A DNA stretch of 64,000 bases from Rhopalosiphum padi (taxonomy: Eukaryota > Arthropoda > Insecta > Hemiptera > Aphididae): contig NC_083597.1 of the NCBI RefSeq assembly GCF_020882245.1, forward strand, positions 63,714,152-63,778,151, read 5' to 3'. Numbering within the stretch: the first letter of the stretch is position 1; every line of letters begins with the position of its first letter. The position numbers and the translations under genes are program-made. This document shows positions 1-13,345 of this stretch, piece by piece. The notes under the pieces were generated by a model. The model saw only the letters and a list, made by a program, of their open reading frames with translations, was not told the DNA's origin and did not search any database.

Positions 1-3000
1 ATCTAAAATTGCAGGAGGCCCCAGTAAATCTAGAAAATAAAATAATAATAATCATGTGAAAAAAAAAGTTATTATATGTTTTTACACATTACTGTATAAT
101 AAGGTGCATTAGGAAAATATGACAAAATTACATTGGAATGTATCAAATAGTTGTGATACATACTGCAAATAAATATATTATAAATTATATTATAATACTT
201 CAGCCCACTCATTAGACATACCAACATCATAGGTTTTGATCAATACAAAATGTTTTACTTCACTCATGGGCCAAAGTATAATAATATTATATTTAATATA
301 TGTAATAATGTTAATATTATACCATCAAATTCATAGTTGTATATTGAAGAGTAAGACTTAGTAAGCTTTAGGTCAAATACTCTTATAGAATGATCATTAA
401 ACATGATTACAGAGTGTTCAGCACTAGCCCAATCAGCATCCACAACTTGTAACTTTTTATCCATCTTCATTGTAGAAATTATTTCAATGGATTGAGGAGA
501 CTAAAAATAACATACAGACATTTGTATAACTATCACACTTATCAATGGCAAATCTAGGATTTTTTTTTTTTTGAGTGGGTTTCAAAATTAATCATATTAT
601 ATTATATTTATATCATATCATTTTGTAAACAAAACATTTAGGATTTGATTTTAGGCCTTACACACATAACATAACAATCAAGGGAGGCTTGATTCTGCCA
701 CTGACTCTTATTTTATTACTATGTGTGTATTGTACACTCCCACTAACATTTCATTTAATATGCAGGTAATATAATCAATTACTATAATTTTAAATTACAG
801 TGTACAGAATACTTACTCCAAAAACATTGAAAATGTCAATGCCATCTGATGATAGACATAAAAATCGAAAATTCCCAGCACCAGGTGCAAATTTTAATTT
901 TCGAATTTCCAAACGGTTAATATGTTGTTTTTGTTTGTCCATCTGGTTACTTAAATCCCACACAAATAAATTACCATCACTGTCTGCTTGAAGTGCAATG
1001 TTCAACTTGCATGTAAGGTATACAGGAGGTTTTAACAAAATCTAATAAGAAATTGAAAGATAAATAAATCATTTTTTAATAACAGTTTTTTAAACTTACT
1101 CCAGGCTCTATCATAGTACCGGGCTTTAAAAAACTATTTGAATCAATTAAGAAAGCATAAAGATTGCCTGTTATATCAGAAATCAACAAATGTTCTGGGT
1201 ATTTTGATCCAATTTCATTCTCTAATTATAATAATAACACAATTTAAAATTAATGAGTTTCTTTCAACTTTATCTTAGATTTAAAATAAACAATATTATA
1301 TGTTTATGTACCTACCTTCAATTATAGTAGTAGTTAAACTATTTTTTTTCCCTTTTGACAAGTTACATTGAACCCATTCCTGAAAAAAATGTATAAAAAC
1401 TATTGATTATGAATATTAATAATTTATACTATAAGAATAATTACCATGCAAACAGCTGGTGGAAATCTTTTTGACATTTTACTTAACAAAGACATTGATT
1501 TTAAATCCCAAATTTCAACTGGTCCATCTTTAATGCCAATTACAAAATACTGTCTAAGAATTTGAAACCAAATTATTATAAAATTTAATTTTGTGTTATT
1601 AAAACAAGTACTTACTTTAAAGGTGATACTTTTACAAATACTACATATGGCTCATCTACTTTATTTATACGGACAGGTGTAGACTGTCCACACTGAATAT
1701 CAGTTACAATAACTTGACTCTTAGTATTTAATGTATATGAATAAAATGACCAAGAAATTATGTAGCGCTGACTAATCCATTCAATACCTCTAACATAATA
1801 TTTAAAAATGATTTTATGATCAATTTGATAAACTAAAATATTATCATTAATTTATTATTTATAGCTTACCTAACAGGATGAGAATGTACATGATATTCTT
1901 TCAACATTAATCCTGTAGCCAAATTAAAAATTGCAATGTTTCCTGAATTTGTACCTACAGCTAAAAGAGGTTTATATTTAGCTCTTGTGGCTGATGTTAG
2001 TGGCGGACAATATTTAATAACAGTTAATGTAGATTCTAGACTAGGAAGCATTCCTCGAGGATATAAACGTACTTTTGGTATTAAGCCTTGATTCTAAAAA
2101 TATAAAAAAATTTATTAAAAAGAAATTTGTTTTTATTTTATTTTTATTTATTTTAATTACATCGTTGAACGATGGAAAAATGTTACTTAATGCAATTTTG
2201 TGATTATCACGTCGTCCAAGATAAAATGAAACATCATTGGATGCAGACATAATTTTTTCGAGTTCAAAAAACATAATCTTACCCAAACTTAATAGTATTG
2301 CTATATTTAAAGAAATAACAATAATAAAAAATAATTAAATTTTTTTAAAGTATTAAATTATGTCAATACAAACCACAGTGTTTTTCAGTAATTGGACAAA
2401 CTGCTAAACCAAGAACTTTAGAATTTTTTGTCTGTCTGATTATTTCACTTTGTATTCTATGTTCATACCACAAATATGTATCAGAAGAGGATTCTAAAAC
2501 ATAAATCAAATAATACATGGTATACTATATAGTATATATAAACACACAAAATTACCATTGCCAGCTACAGCTACAGGAGAAGCATCCATGGGGGACATCA
2601 AATAATTTGCTATAGGTTTACGTCTTAATTTCAATGACAAACTTCCAGATTCTTGTAAACAATATATAATGTCACGTTGTCGACAAGAATACATCTAAAA
2701 ATTTTATAAATACTATAAAAAAAAATGAATAAAGTTAATTCATTTAAATATATTACCTGACAAAATGGAGAAAAAGAACGATCTATACTGATAACACCAA
2801 CTGTCATACTGATATATAGATCAAGAATTAATATATCATGTTGATACATTAAAATTATATGATTTCGTAGTGCACGGTGGTATGTAAATTGAATGCATTC
2901 AGAAACCGTTAATGAAGGATCCATTCTTGATATAACAAAAATATAAATACATATTTATATCATTCATATTCTAGAAAAAATACAAAAGTTCTCACTTAGG

Positions 3001-4127
3001 TTGACTTTCCCCTAATACTAAACCCTTCATCAATCTTTTGAATCTAGTTCTAGGTCGTGTAGATTCTTCATTTACAGTTGAATTCTCACCAGCTGCAGTA
3101 TTTGATATGTAAAATTTACGCCCATTACCACTAAGTGCTGTTTTACGTTCAAAATTGTCAAAAAATAATATACATTCTGGACACAAAACTAGAAAAATAT
3201 AGCTTGTAATATAATAAAATCAAAATTAATAGCTTATGAACAACTTACAAGCAATTCTGTTTAAATGAAATGGATCAAAAGCAAAACTGTTGATTGTATC
3301 ACAAAATGTTTTTTTCCAAAGTCGAGTACCTTTACGTACATCTAATATAGAAAATGTGTAAGGAGCATGTAGAACTCCCAATAGCAAATCATTGTTTAAC
3401 GAGGATGGCACCCACTCTAGTCCTGATGGTTAAATAATGTAAGAAATCATGATTAACAATCATATAAAAGAAACATCTTACCATTAACTGGTTTTGCTTG
3501 CTCTGAGTCAATCCATGAGATACATCGACCTCGGCATACGTCCCATAAGGCAATATCACCTGTACAATCTGCAGAAACTAATTCAGATGATGCACCAGAA
3601 ACAGAATCAAATGGAACCCATAAAAGCTGAAAAATGTTTTCTAAATAACTGTATTATACATTTTAATCATTGACTAAACATTATTGTATTCAATGTAGAA
3701 TGTAGTTGTAATAAATAGGTGATAAAATGTCAAAAATATTAACCTTTTTAATTAAAGATTTGTGATCGGTGAAGCATTGGACTGGAATGACTTTAGCTGT
3801 ATCAACAATTACAACTAGATTATTGGACCCATAAGCTAAAAGTCCATTTTCAGACCTATAATATTTTAATTAACATTATAAATATTAAAATATCCAAACA
3901 ACCTAAATTTAAATTAAACAAATTTGAAACTAACAAAAAGTTTGTCATATAAACACAATTCTTAATAAAAAGTATAAAACATTACAATTTGAAAATAATG
4001 ATTACCAATCTATGGCTCCTTTATTCAATACATGACATTGATTTGAAAACGTTCTAGGAGCAGTCATGTGAAGTCTATTAGATTGTTCGGATCCCGTGGA
4101 ATGTCTCTTGTCTTTATTGGTCTCCAT
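1..4127 (-). CDS. WDR11: WD repeat-containing protein 11 (N-terminal part, 3' end outside window)
   Basis: WDR11 is a beta-propeller protein that works with FAM91A1 and the TBC1D23/golgin machinery in endosome-to-TGN vesicle capture (family knowledge). The start is the ATG at 4127-4125. The first exon (4006-4127) ends with residues like HVLNKGAIDW and the second (3744-3855) continues ENGLLAYGSNNLVVIVD, matching the start of the first propeller in animal WDR11. Further exons are near 3482-3626, 3249-3422, 2998-3189, 2758-2931, 2552-2692, 2372-2492, 2163-2303, 1862-2093, 1620-1790, 1441-1552, 1310-1378, 1100-1225, 810-1040, 321-500 and 1-31. The later borders are approximate. The exon near 2.8 kb has HRALRNHIILMYQHDILILDL, a diagnostic WDR11 stretch, and the exon at 321-500 carries DADWASAEHSVIMFNDHSIRVFDL from a second-propeller blade. 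About 800 of roughly 1,200 residues are present. The gene is divergent from STT3B. Confidence 0.9.
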
Positions 4128-4983
4128 TGGAATGAAAAATGTATATAAATAAAATTAAAACTATAAAATAAACTCTGAATAACTAAAAACAAAACAATAC
4201 TAAAACGGGAATAATACAAAATTAAAATATACTGTATTTAACATTAAGCTTTTAAATTATAATATTGTTTATTGTGGTTTATTATCTTATCGTCCACAGC
4301 AAACTAATACGGACGGTATACGACAGTACGACGTACACTACACAGGCACACAGCCTCGGCATCACAACATCTTCAAACAGTCGCGGTAGTGACGGCGCAG
4401 CTGTGATGTATTTACTTTTACTATTTTTTATTAATTAATATATTTGATGTTTATCCGTTTCGATGATCACAGCTGCTGATAACAGTTGCAGATAAAACAC
4501 ATATGCGTTTTGATTTTGTGGAACAAAAGCCCATTCAGAATCCCGGACCAAAATCCAAGTGATTCTGTGATAAGACGTCGTGTTCGTGATAACATTGTCA
4601 ATGGCGATAACACTGGATGAGGCGGTTGCCAACTCATCCGGTGGGTTTTTAACCTCAAATGATGACGTCATGTTGCCGGCTTGTCACTGTTTACGGGTAA
4701 ATAATAAATATAATATAGTTTATGTTTTACAGTTTTACTTACGTATACGGTATACGTGTTCAAGTAGCGTTGCTACTATAACTATAGACTAGAGATTAGA
4801 GCCAACTCGCCCGGTCTGAAAACCGTGAAGTTGGAAATTAACATATTACAATAATTCATTAATAGTATACAACGATGGTGGACGGTCACCTGTAATCTTC
4901 GTTCTGCGGTGCGTCAGATTCGTCCCATCCAACGATCGCGATCCATGTGAATAAACTTCTATCCCGCGGACCCTGATGTTAAT
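4128..4983. promoter_or_regulatory. Shared intergenic region between divergent WDR11 and STT3B
   Basis: The start codons of WDR11 (minus) and STT3B (plus) are 856 bp apart. The stretch is richer in CG dinucleotides than its surroundings, notably at 4310-4400 and 4900-5000, so it probably carries both promoters. No TATA box or initiator could be fixed with certainty. A plus-strand open stretch at 4580-4685 runs into a GGGTAAAT donor-like site and could be an untranslated or alternative first exon. It is not in frame with STT3B without splicing, because an in-frame TGA precedes the STT3B ATG. Confidence 0.5.
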
Positions 4984-7900
4984 ATGAAGACGTTGCTCAC
5001 CAACCCGGCCGGATGGAAAAGTCTCATCACATTCGCCATCCTCTTCCTGGCATGGGTGTCGGGGTTCTCTGCCCGGCTGTTTGCCGTTATACGGTTCGAG
5101 AGCATTATCCACGAATTCGATCCATGGTGAGTCTTGGCGATCCGATCCACCTACAGCCACAGACATACATAAATACATAATATCCCAGCATTCAAGGTGT
5201 CATTAATTCACAACCACGATTCATTATTACAGGTTCAATTACCGTGCGACAGCGTACATGGTCGAACATGGTTTCTATAATTTTCTGAACTGGTTTGACG
5301 AAAGAGCATGGTACCCGCTTGGCAGAATTGTCGGTGGCACAGTCTACCCAGGACTGATGGTCACGTCCGGTGCTATACACCATGTCTTGCATGCGTTAAA
5401 TATTCCTGTACATATCAGAGATATTTGCGTATTTTTGGCACCCATATTCAGGTAATGGATATTAGGTTGCTGAAACTATATAGTATTATACAATATCCTT
5501 AAAATTAATCTCCATGTTTTAAAAATGTTTTCATAATAAATTTATTATTTTTACAGAAAAAAATAACTAAATAAAAGTATGTTGTTATGTTTACCTATTT
5601 TATATTTTCATTTTTAAATCAAACTAAACTTTTTGAAACATAATATTATTAAACCTATTTACAGAAAATGATTTTGTGATGAATGGTAGTTTTGGTTATA
5701 GTTTCATACATAGATTAATATAACTAATGAGAATTGACTAAAATATAACTTTATAAACCTCTTTAATATCTAAATCTATCCTATCTGTTATTGTGTTATA
5801 ATTACAAAGTAATTTATAGTTATAAAGTTTTATCGAGGTTTCATTGTGTTAATGATCTTTCAACTTTCATTTAATTTCTTCTTTATACTTATTCTAATAC
5901 ATTGAGAATTTGCATATTAGCAATGGAAGAAATTAGCTATTAAAAAGAGCTTGATCAGATGAAATGGTTGCAACACCGTACTTAAATTAGTTTAAACTTT
6001 ATTTATTATTAATTAATGAATTATATTTAATAATATATTATGTATGAGTTATTATTTTTTTTTATTTTTTTTGTAATTGCACCAAGTGCACTTATGTTTT
6101 CTATGGACTATAGCATTGCCAAAGAATTCTAAACTACATAATATTGTTTATGATAAATTAATATTAATATTTCTCTTCTTTCACATACCTAATTAAATGT
6201 TTAATATTTGTAGTATTTAACTATCTATTTTGTTTATTATAGTGGTATGACAGCAATATCAACATATTTCTTGACCAAAGAACTTTGGTCTCCAGGTGCT
6301 GGATTATTTGCATGCTGTTTTATTGCAATTGTACCTGGTTATATTAGTCGATCGGTAGCTGGAAGCTACGACAATGAAGGAATTGCTATATTTGCTCTAC
6401 AATTTACCTATTATCTTTGGGTAAGTAATCATACATTTTTTATACAGTAAAGACTCTTTATAATGAAACTCTTTACAACAAAAAACTCTATACAAAATAA
6501 ACATGACATAATATTGGCTAATAATACCATTATTATATTCATTTTATTATCAACGTAATTTCTAACAACAATTTTATTTTATTTTAAACCCTCTATTACA
6601 AAAACTCTCTTTAACGAAAGAAACCTCTTGGTCCCTTCAGATTCGTTATAAAGAGTTTTTACTGTATTTTGTCACCTTAAATTAACTGGTTATTTTGCTT
6701 AAAACTGTTATATATTACACTAAAATTAAAAATATTAATAAACATTTATCTATATGATATAAATTTAAAAATTCTAGGTAAAATCTATCAAAACTGGTTC
6801 AGTTTTTTGGTCAGTGCTTACAGCTCTTTCTTATTTCTATATGGTAAGTTGTTAATGGTAATCAATCAAAAAAATCCAGGGACATTAAGTCTGAATTGAA
6901 AAAATTTGACTACATTTTTCAAGTCTTACAAAAAGCCCGAAAATATAATTTAATAAATATAGTCAATACAAAAGTATAAGTCATTTTTTTTTTTTTTTTT
7001 CATTTAGTGAATTGAATAATTTTAATAAATTTACTTTTTGTTGGGCATTAAAAACTTGAGTCTAAATTTTTTATCTGACCTTTTTGTCTGGAATTTATTA
7101 TAATTTATTAAATATTAATACTAATAATGTAATTAATTATTTAGGTATCAGCTTGGGGTGGATATGTGTTCATTATTAACTTGATTCCTCTTCATGTCTT
7201 TTTATTGCTAATTATGGGCCGTTATTCATATCGTTTATTCACAAGTTACACTGTTTTTTACATACTTGGTTTGGTTTTGAGTATGCAAATTCCTTTTGTT
7301 GGTTTTCAACCAATTAGGACTAGTGAACACATGGCAGCATCTGGAGTATTTGCTTTAGTCATGGCTGCTGGGGCATTTAATTACATTCAAACTCGTATCA
7401 CCAAGGCTGAGTTTAAATTTATTTTTATATTTGCAACACTAGTTACGTCTGGTATTGTACTACTGGCTGTAGTTGGTCTAACTTGGGCAGGAGTCATTGC
7501 ACCATGGAGTGGAAGGTATGTTTTTTAGTTTAAACAATCAATTTAAGTAAATATCAAAAATACTCAAGTACTATCTCAATCTTAAAACATGTTGATACAA
7601 TTATTGTTTTTTCTTTTTAGATTCTATTCTCTATGGGATACAACATATGCTAAGATACATATACCAATTATTGCATCAGTATCTGAACATCAACCAACAA
7701 CATGGTTTAGCTTTTTCTTTGATCTCCATATACTTGTTTGTATATTCCCTGCTGGACTGTGGTATTGCATTCAAGAATATAACGATGAGCGACTTTTTGG
7801 TATGAATTTATTATAGCTTACTAAAAGTCAAAGTATTCATTAATTTTTGTTTGTTTATTTAGTGGTTTTATATGCTCTAAGTGCTGTATACTTTGCCGGT

Positions 7901-10328
7901 GTTATGGTCAGATTAATGTTAACTTTAACACCAGCTGTATGTATTCTTAGTGGTATTGCATTTTCCAAAATTTTTGAAAATTATTTAAAAGAAGATAGTT
8001 CAGTAACTAACAATGGAACAAAAGCAGTTGAAGAAAAACAACCTGCAAAAGATAAAACACCTTCTAAATCTTCACAAGTAATTACATATATTTTATAAAT
8101 TTGGTTGTATATACTCAACACGGAATAAGAATTTACCTGGGCAGCGGACTAAAATAGGTTTACCACGCTCAGGTTGTCACTAGTTGGCTAACAAAAATGA
8201 AATGGAATTGATATACAGCCCAACTATGACAAGGTTGAGGTGGAGAACCTGTCTGCCACTGGCGCGATGAGGTACATTCTTATTCCACGGAGAGTATAGT
8301 TATTTATATATTTATTCTTTAATATCTTCATTTTACCAAAATATATATCTACTAATTGATCCATTTAATACAAGATACTAGTTATTTCAAAATTTATTAA
8401 CGTCTGAATACATTTTTTTTTTAATTGCTTATTCTAAAGCAAAATAGATAAAGGCACCTTATAAATGTTACTCTATTACTTCGCTCATATAAGCTTAAAA
8501 TACTTATAATTAAAAACTTACTAGTTTAAAATTTAATTTTTACAAATCTAAAAGCCTCAAATAATTTCGAAATATGGTATTAAAAATATAAGGTGTCTTT
8601 TGAGAGGAAATTGAATATCAACTCTGTTGTAATTAATATTTAATTATTAATCCAATGTTAAAATGTTGAGTTTTTTTGTACATTTAAATTTTGATCTCCT
8701 TTATGTCTGGTGGATAAGGTGTATTATTATATAGAATGATAATTGTGTGAATATTCATTCTTAATATATTTGGTTTCAATATGAAAATTTAAAAAATAAA
8801 AATATTATTCTGTTTTTTTTTTATCATATGGTACCTACAGGTTATTTTCTTTTATCCACATATTATACAGGGATAATGGGATAGAAGTCTATTGAATTAT
8901 TATAATATAACAATAAATTTTACTTATTTATTTTATTGTAGTCATCAAGTTCTGGCTCCGGAAAAAGTAAAAAGAAGCCACCAACAATAGCTTCATTAAA
9001 CAGTGACAATAGTAATGGAGAAGGTGTTGGATCAAATATTAGAAGTATTGTGACTATTTCTATGTTACTCGTTCTAATGATGTTTGTTGTTCACTGTACA
9101 TGGGTTACCAGTAATGCATACTCAAGTCCTAGTATTGTTTTAGCATCATTCAGTAATGATGGGTAAGATATATGTTTAAAATATATTTTTGAATTATTGC
9201 TAACTATTTTTTTCTTTAAAACATACTAAAATTATAAAATCTCTTTATAATTTCTTGATTAGATCTCGTCAAATATTGGATGATTTTCGTGAAGCTTACT
9301 ATTGGTTGTCCCAAAACACTGACAATGATGCTCGTGTTATGTCTTGGTGGGATTATGGCTATCAAATAGCTGGAATGGCAAATCGCACAACATTAGTTGA
9401 CAACAATACTTGGAACAATAGTCATATAGCACTTGTTGGCAAAGCAATGTCGTCAACCGAACCAAAAGCATATGAGATAATGACATCACTTGATGTTGAT
9501 TATGTCCTTGTTATATTTGGAGGTGTAATTGGATACTCGGGTGATGATATCAATAAATTCTTATGGATGGTTCGTATTGCTGAAGGCGAACATCCGAAAG
9601 ACATAAGGGTAAAAATAATTATAAATTTATTATTATTTTTATTGACTTTTAAATTGTAAAATTGGTTTTATCTAGGAATCTGATTATTTTACTGAACGGG
9701 GTGAATTTAGAATAGACAGTCAGGGCTCTCCAACTATGCTCAATTGTTTAATGTATAAACTTAGCTACTATAGATTTGGTGACTTGAAGGTTTGTATAAA
9801 TATCTATATTTTTATGTCAATTGAAAAATAAAACTATGTTGTGATTTACAGTTGGATTTTAGAACACCTGCTGGTTTTGATCGTACGCGTAATGCCGTTA
9901 TAGGTAATCAAAATTTTGACCTTACCTATTTGGAAGAGGCGTATACTACTGAACACTGGTTGGTCAGAATATACAGGGTAAAAAAACCAGATGAGTTTAA
10001 TAGGCCACGTATACCAGTTCTAGAAAGAAAAATTCGTAATCCTGGAGCATCTGCTATATCAAAAAAGGTACAAACCTCTATGGAATTTTTTATATTAGTA
10101 AATAATATTTAAAAGCTAGTATTTGAAAATGTTATAAAAAAAACTCGTTCAAACATACTATGTATCAATTACAAATTAAAAAAAGTATTTTACTAATAAT
10201 TAAAAGCTGATAATACTTTATACAATTTTTTTTTCTAGTCTGCTCGCAAGAAAAAAGGCATTATTCAAGGCAAACCTACAGTTGTAAAAGGCAAAAAACC
10301 TAAAACAACTAACTCATACACAAATTGA
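4984..10328 (+). CDS. STT3B: Dolichyl-diphosphooligosaccharide-protein glycosyltransferase subunit STT3B
   Basis: This is the catalytic subunit of the ER oligosaccharyltransferase complex, which transfers the lipid-linked glycan to Asn in NxS/T sequons. Twelve exons join cleanly: 4984-5126, 5233-5451, 6243-6420, 6778-6843, 7145-7515, 7621-7799, 7863-8077, 8942-9162, 9263-9608, 9676-9789, 9852-10067 and 10239-10328. They total 2,358 nt (785 aa). Motifs seen: EFDPW (first acidic metal-binding motif), [10 protein letters not shown] in the EL5 loop, the catalytic WWDYGYQ in exon 9 and the [12 protein letters not shown] (DK-type) motif. Many transmembrane segments precede the lumenal domain. STT3B rather than STT3A is chosen for the [16 protein letters not shown] and [19 protein letters not shown] wording, the charged insert before the last membrane segment and the Lys-rich tail. 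The ATG at 4984 is used because an in-frame TGA lies just upstream; the long N-terminal extension of mammalian STT3B is absent. Confidence 0.96.
6445..6664. mobile_element. pogo/Tigger-like MITE in STT3B intron 3
   Basis: The ends read CAGTAAAGACTCTTTATAA and, on the other strand, CAGTAAAAACTCTTTATAAC. Both are flanked by TA, as expected for a Tc1/mariner-pogo target duplication. The 220-bp interior has no coding capacity. Similar CAGTAAA-ended elements occur at 30064-30250 and 56800-57159. Confidence 0.7.
8114..8294. mobile_element. Palindromic-ended MITE in STT3B intron 7
   Basis: The left end has GGAATAAGAATTTACCT and the right end, inverted, has GGAATAAGAATGTACCT. The outermost bases CTC/GAG are flanked by TATA-like sequence on both sides, consistent with a TA-type target. 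The 181-bp element is markedly more GC-rich than the intron and non-coding. I cannot assign a superfamily with confidence. Confidence 0.6.
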
Positions 10329-12087
10329 ATATAATATTACCACTCAAAATGGGCGCCATTATATGTTGTTTATTAAATGTATAATTTATATTTTTGTTTT
10401 TCATTTACACAAAATTATTGTTGTTTACAATAGATATGACAAAAACTTGAATGCATCTTATTTTATTATTTTTTTTTTTTATTATTAGGATGCACTTATT
10501 AAATATTATCAAGTCTATGGTCTATTTGTATATAATATATACATTAATATATTGTTACGTAGACTCTACTTAACTATAAATGGCCAGCACTGAACTAAAA
10601 TAAAAATAATTATATTTGTTTTTAAAAATATTTTTATCTTTTTTTTTTTTGTTGTTTTTATATGGTTGTACAATTTTGTAAATTGAATTTCTAGAGAATA
10701 AAAAAAAACACTTAAAAGGGGAATATATAAATTAAAATAAGAAATTATTTTGTTTTCAATAATTTTTACTTGTTTTACCAATGTTCAGGTGAGTTTCCTA
10801 TTTAATCATACGCCAAGCCAGATAACAAGATAACTTTTTATTATTAGACAAAAAATACTAAGTAATATACAAATGTAAATAATTTGTAATATGTCCTTAA
10901 TACACCGATATATCTGATAAATTTTTTCAAATACCTTCATGTTTCACTATATACAATAAATCAATATTATACCATTATCCGCATACGCGAGAAAAGCAGT
11001 AAGGCGAATTAAATATGAATTATTGATATATATTATTGATAATGAACACGGCGTATCGTATAGGCAATATAGGTACATTACCTTTTTTTAAAGAGACACA
11101 CTACTTAATAAATTATAATTATAATATTCAATCGCCTTACCCCTTACCTTCATATCGCGTTTTTGAATCATTATTTTACAACTGACACTTCAATTTTAAA
11201 ATATAACTTAATCGGTTATTAAACAGTCTAAATTATAATATCTAATCATTGATTATAAATACTATAGATCGCTCACCAAATGGTTTTTCGTCGGTCTCCC
11301 CAAAAAATACCAGTACATGGCAATAAGGAATTCACTAATATTTTCGTATTTGATTTCTATCATCGACATATTTATAATATGTTCGTTAGGTTCAATGAAT
11401 AGAAGGGGAAAAACAAGTTTCGTCGTTTGTAATAATATATATATTGTTGTCGCCGTCGTCTTATTGCACAATCACAGTGTTACTATCTATCTATATTCAA
11501 ATTTATAAACTATAAAATTATATTACTTGATTACTTTACATTATTAATTCTGTATGTAGTCGTTTTAAACACGATTAATCGTTCTGAAAAATCTTTAATT
11601 TATCAGCCTGTTGAATTTCTTTGTTATAAAGTTTTGATATAATCCATTTGCATTTTTTATAAATTTTGGTTCTGAAAAGTAATTCTGTAATTTATAAATA
11701 ATAATCTTTAAGCAATGGTAGCATTGTTCATAAGTTGAGTGACTATTTTTTTTCAATTTTGATACCTTCAAAATTTTTTTTTAAATAGCAAGTAAAATTG
11801 TTGATATTGTCATGACTCATAAGTATAGATGAAAGCATTTTTAAACCTTTTGTATAAGTTAATATATTTTCAAATGTGTTGAACGTTATTAATAATTAGT
11901 TTTGGTCATTAAGATCTTTATCTGTAGTTAAATTTGGTTAACAATCAACGCACTTAAATTTCTCAAGACATTTATTTGCTAATAAATGCATAATTTATCC
12001 TGAGAAATAAACTATGTATATTGTCTAAAGAACAAGGACTGGCTTATGATGAGCTGTCAGAAATTAAATTTTGTCATTGTTTATCGA
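10329..12087. other. STT3B 3' UTR and AT-rich intergenic sequence
   Basis: The STT3B 3' UTR presumably starts here; AATAAA-like hexamers occur near 10600. The rest is AT-rich with only short chance open frames on both strands. I see no recognisable gene. Confidence 0.4.
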
Positions 12088-12230
12088 CAGTGGCGTACAA
12101 ATGGGAGGCGAGATAAATCTCCCTCTAAGGACGAAAAATAATCCTGTTTTTAAATAGTTAGAGTGAGAAATTAACATTATATAAAATTTAATCCACACCT
12201 CCCCATAAGAAAATTAAGTAAATGCCACTG
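12088..12230. mobile_element. hAT-type MITE (143 bp)
   Basis: The ends are CAGTGGCGTAC and, inverted, CAGTGGCATTT. The 8 bp to the left (TTTATCGA) and right (GTCATCGA) agree at six positions, consistent with an aged hAT target duplication. It lies beside the P-element relic. Confidence 0.55.
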
Positions 12231-12319
12231 GTCATCGAAATTGATTTCTATAAAATTTGGGTTTATAGGGTTGATTGAAGTATCTTTTAGAACATTAACC
12301 ATTCACTATCAACAATTCA

Positions 12320-13345
12320 TTGTTATCTTCTTCACTGCAGTTTCATTTATCTGAACATTTATTTTCATTGAACTGTAAGAACATACATTTTCAAAACAAC
12401 ATCTAAAAGTGCGAGCTATTAGATTTCTATTATGTCCATTTTTTGCCTTATTATTGAAAATACATTTTTCAACGAATCTTGGGTTAATCGATTAGTCATA
12501 AAAAAAATCTATCATAAGTCCTGACTCATATAGTTAAAGCATCGCAGTTGAAGTCCAAACTATTCCTGAAAAGGGCTGCAAACGAGTTGTGTCTCAAATA
12601 CTGAATTGTGTCACTAGATTTTTTCCAGGTTACACGAATTGTGTCGCTTAATTTTTTTTGGTTACACATAAGTTTAGTCTAACTAATATAAATTAAAATC
12701 AAAAATAATTACACAAATAATTTTAATAATATTACATATCAGGCAAAAATTTAAATGATACCTACCGTTTTTATACATTTTATACATATTTTATTTTTGT
12801 CTTTTGTGTAAAATTTCGTTTTGAATTTATCAGCACACAACTTGTGTAAAACTTCATAAAACAATTGGGACACAGCTCGTTTACTGAGAACAAAATAAGT
12901 TCATCTCCATTTTTAGATTTTCTATTTATAGATGGTTGTTTCTGACGCTTTTTATGAGGTTTGGCATGTCGTAAATTAAAAATAATTTCTATCATAAGTT
13001 GTAATAAATAATTCAATTTCAGATCCACCTGAAATTGAAAACATTCGCCTAACCTAACCTTCGCCGGGTACTCTGGTCGACTGGTCATAAATAATGGCAG
13101 ATAGTAAAAATCCAAGTCTTAATATTTTCTGAACAAATGCCTTAATGATCAATATTAAACTGCCACCTTTGACACCACTGAATGTGAAATGATAGTTTAA
13201 TGGAATTTTCCAGTTTACATATATAACCTACGAATCATACGAATCATAACCACAAGCGCATGGGATTCAGGCTTGTTTGATATTCCAAGTGATCCAAAAT
13301 CTTTAAAACCTTCCACTTCGTCTAATGATTTATAATCAATGATAT
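12320..13345 (-). pseudogene. Degenerate P-element/THAP9-type transposase
   Basis: Reading the minus strand from high to low coordinates gives blocks in the order of a P-type transposase: a GFKDFGS block with downstream HALVVMIR (about 13250-13340), a QKILRLGF/LSAIIYDQST block (about 13080-13150), IYDMPNLIKSVRNN (about 12935-12985) and finally TNRLTQDSLKNVFSIIRQK followed after a one-base shift by GHNRNLIARTFRCCF (about 12370-12500). These correspond to the RNase H-like core and the C-terminal NQD.LE..FS..R/GGHN.NPTA region of THAP9 and P transposases. Several stops and frameshifts are visible, and the spacing suggests internal deletion, so it is a non-functional relic. No N-terminal THAP domain was recognised. 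Confidence 0.8.

Noticed and set aside
4846..5178. Minus-strand open frame of 110 codons opposite STT3B exon 1
   Set aside because: Antisense shadow of a coding exon.
10566..11508. Short open frames downstream of STT3B
   Set aside because: AT-rich, low complexity, on both strands without motifs.
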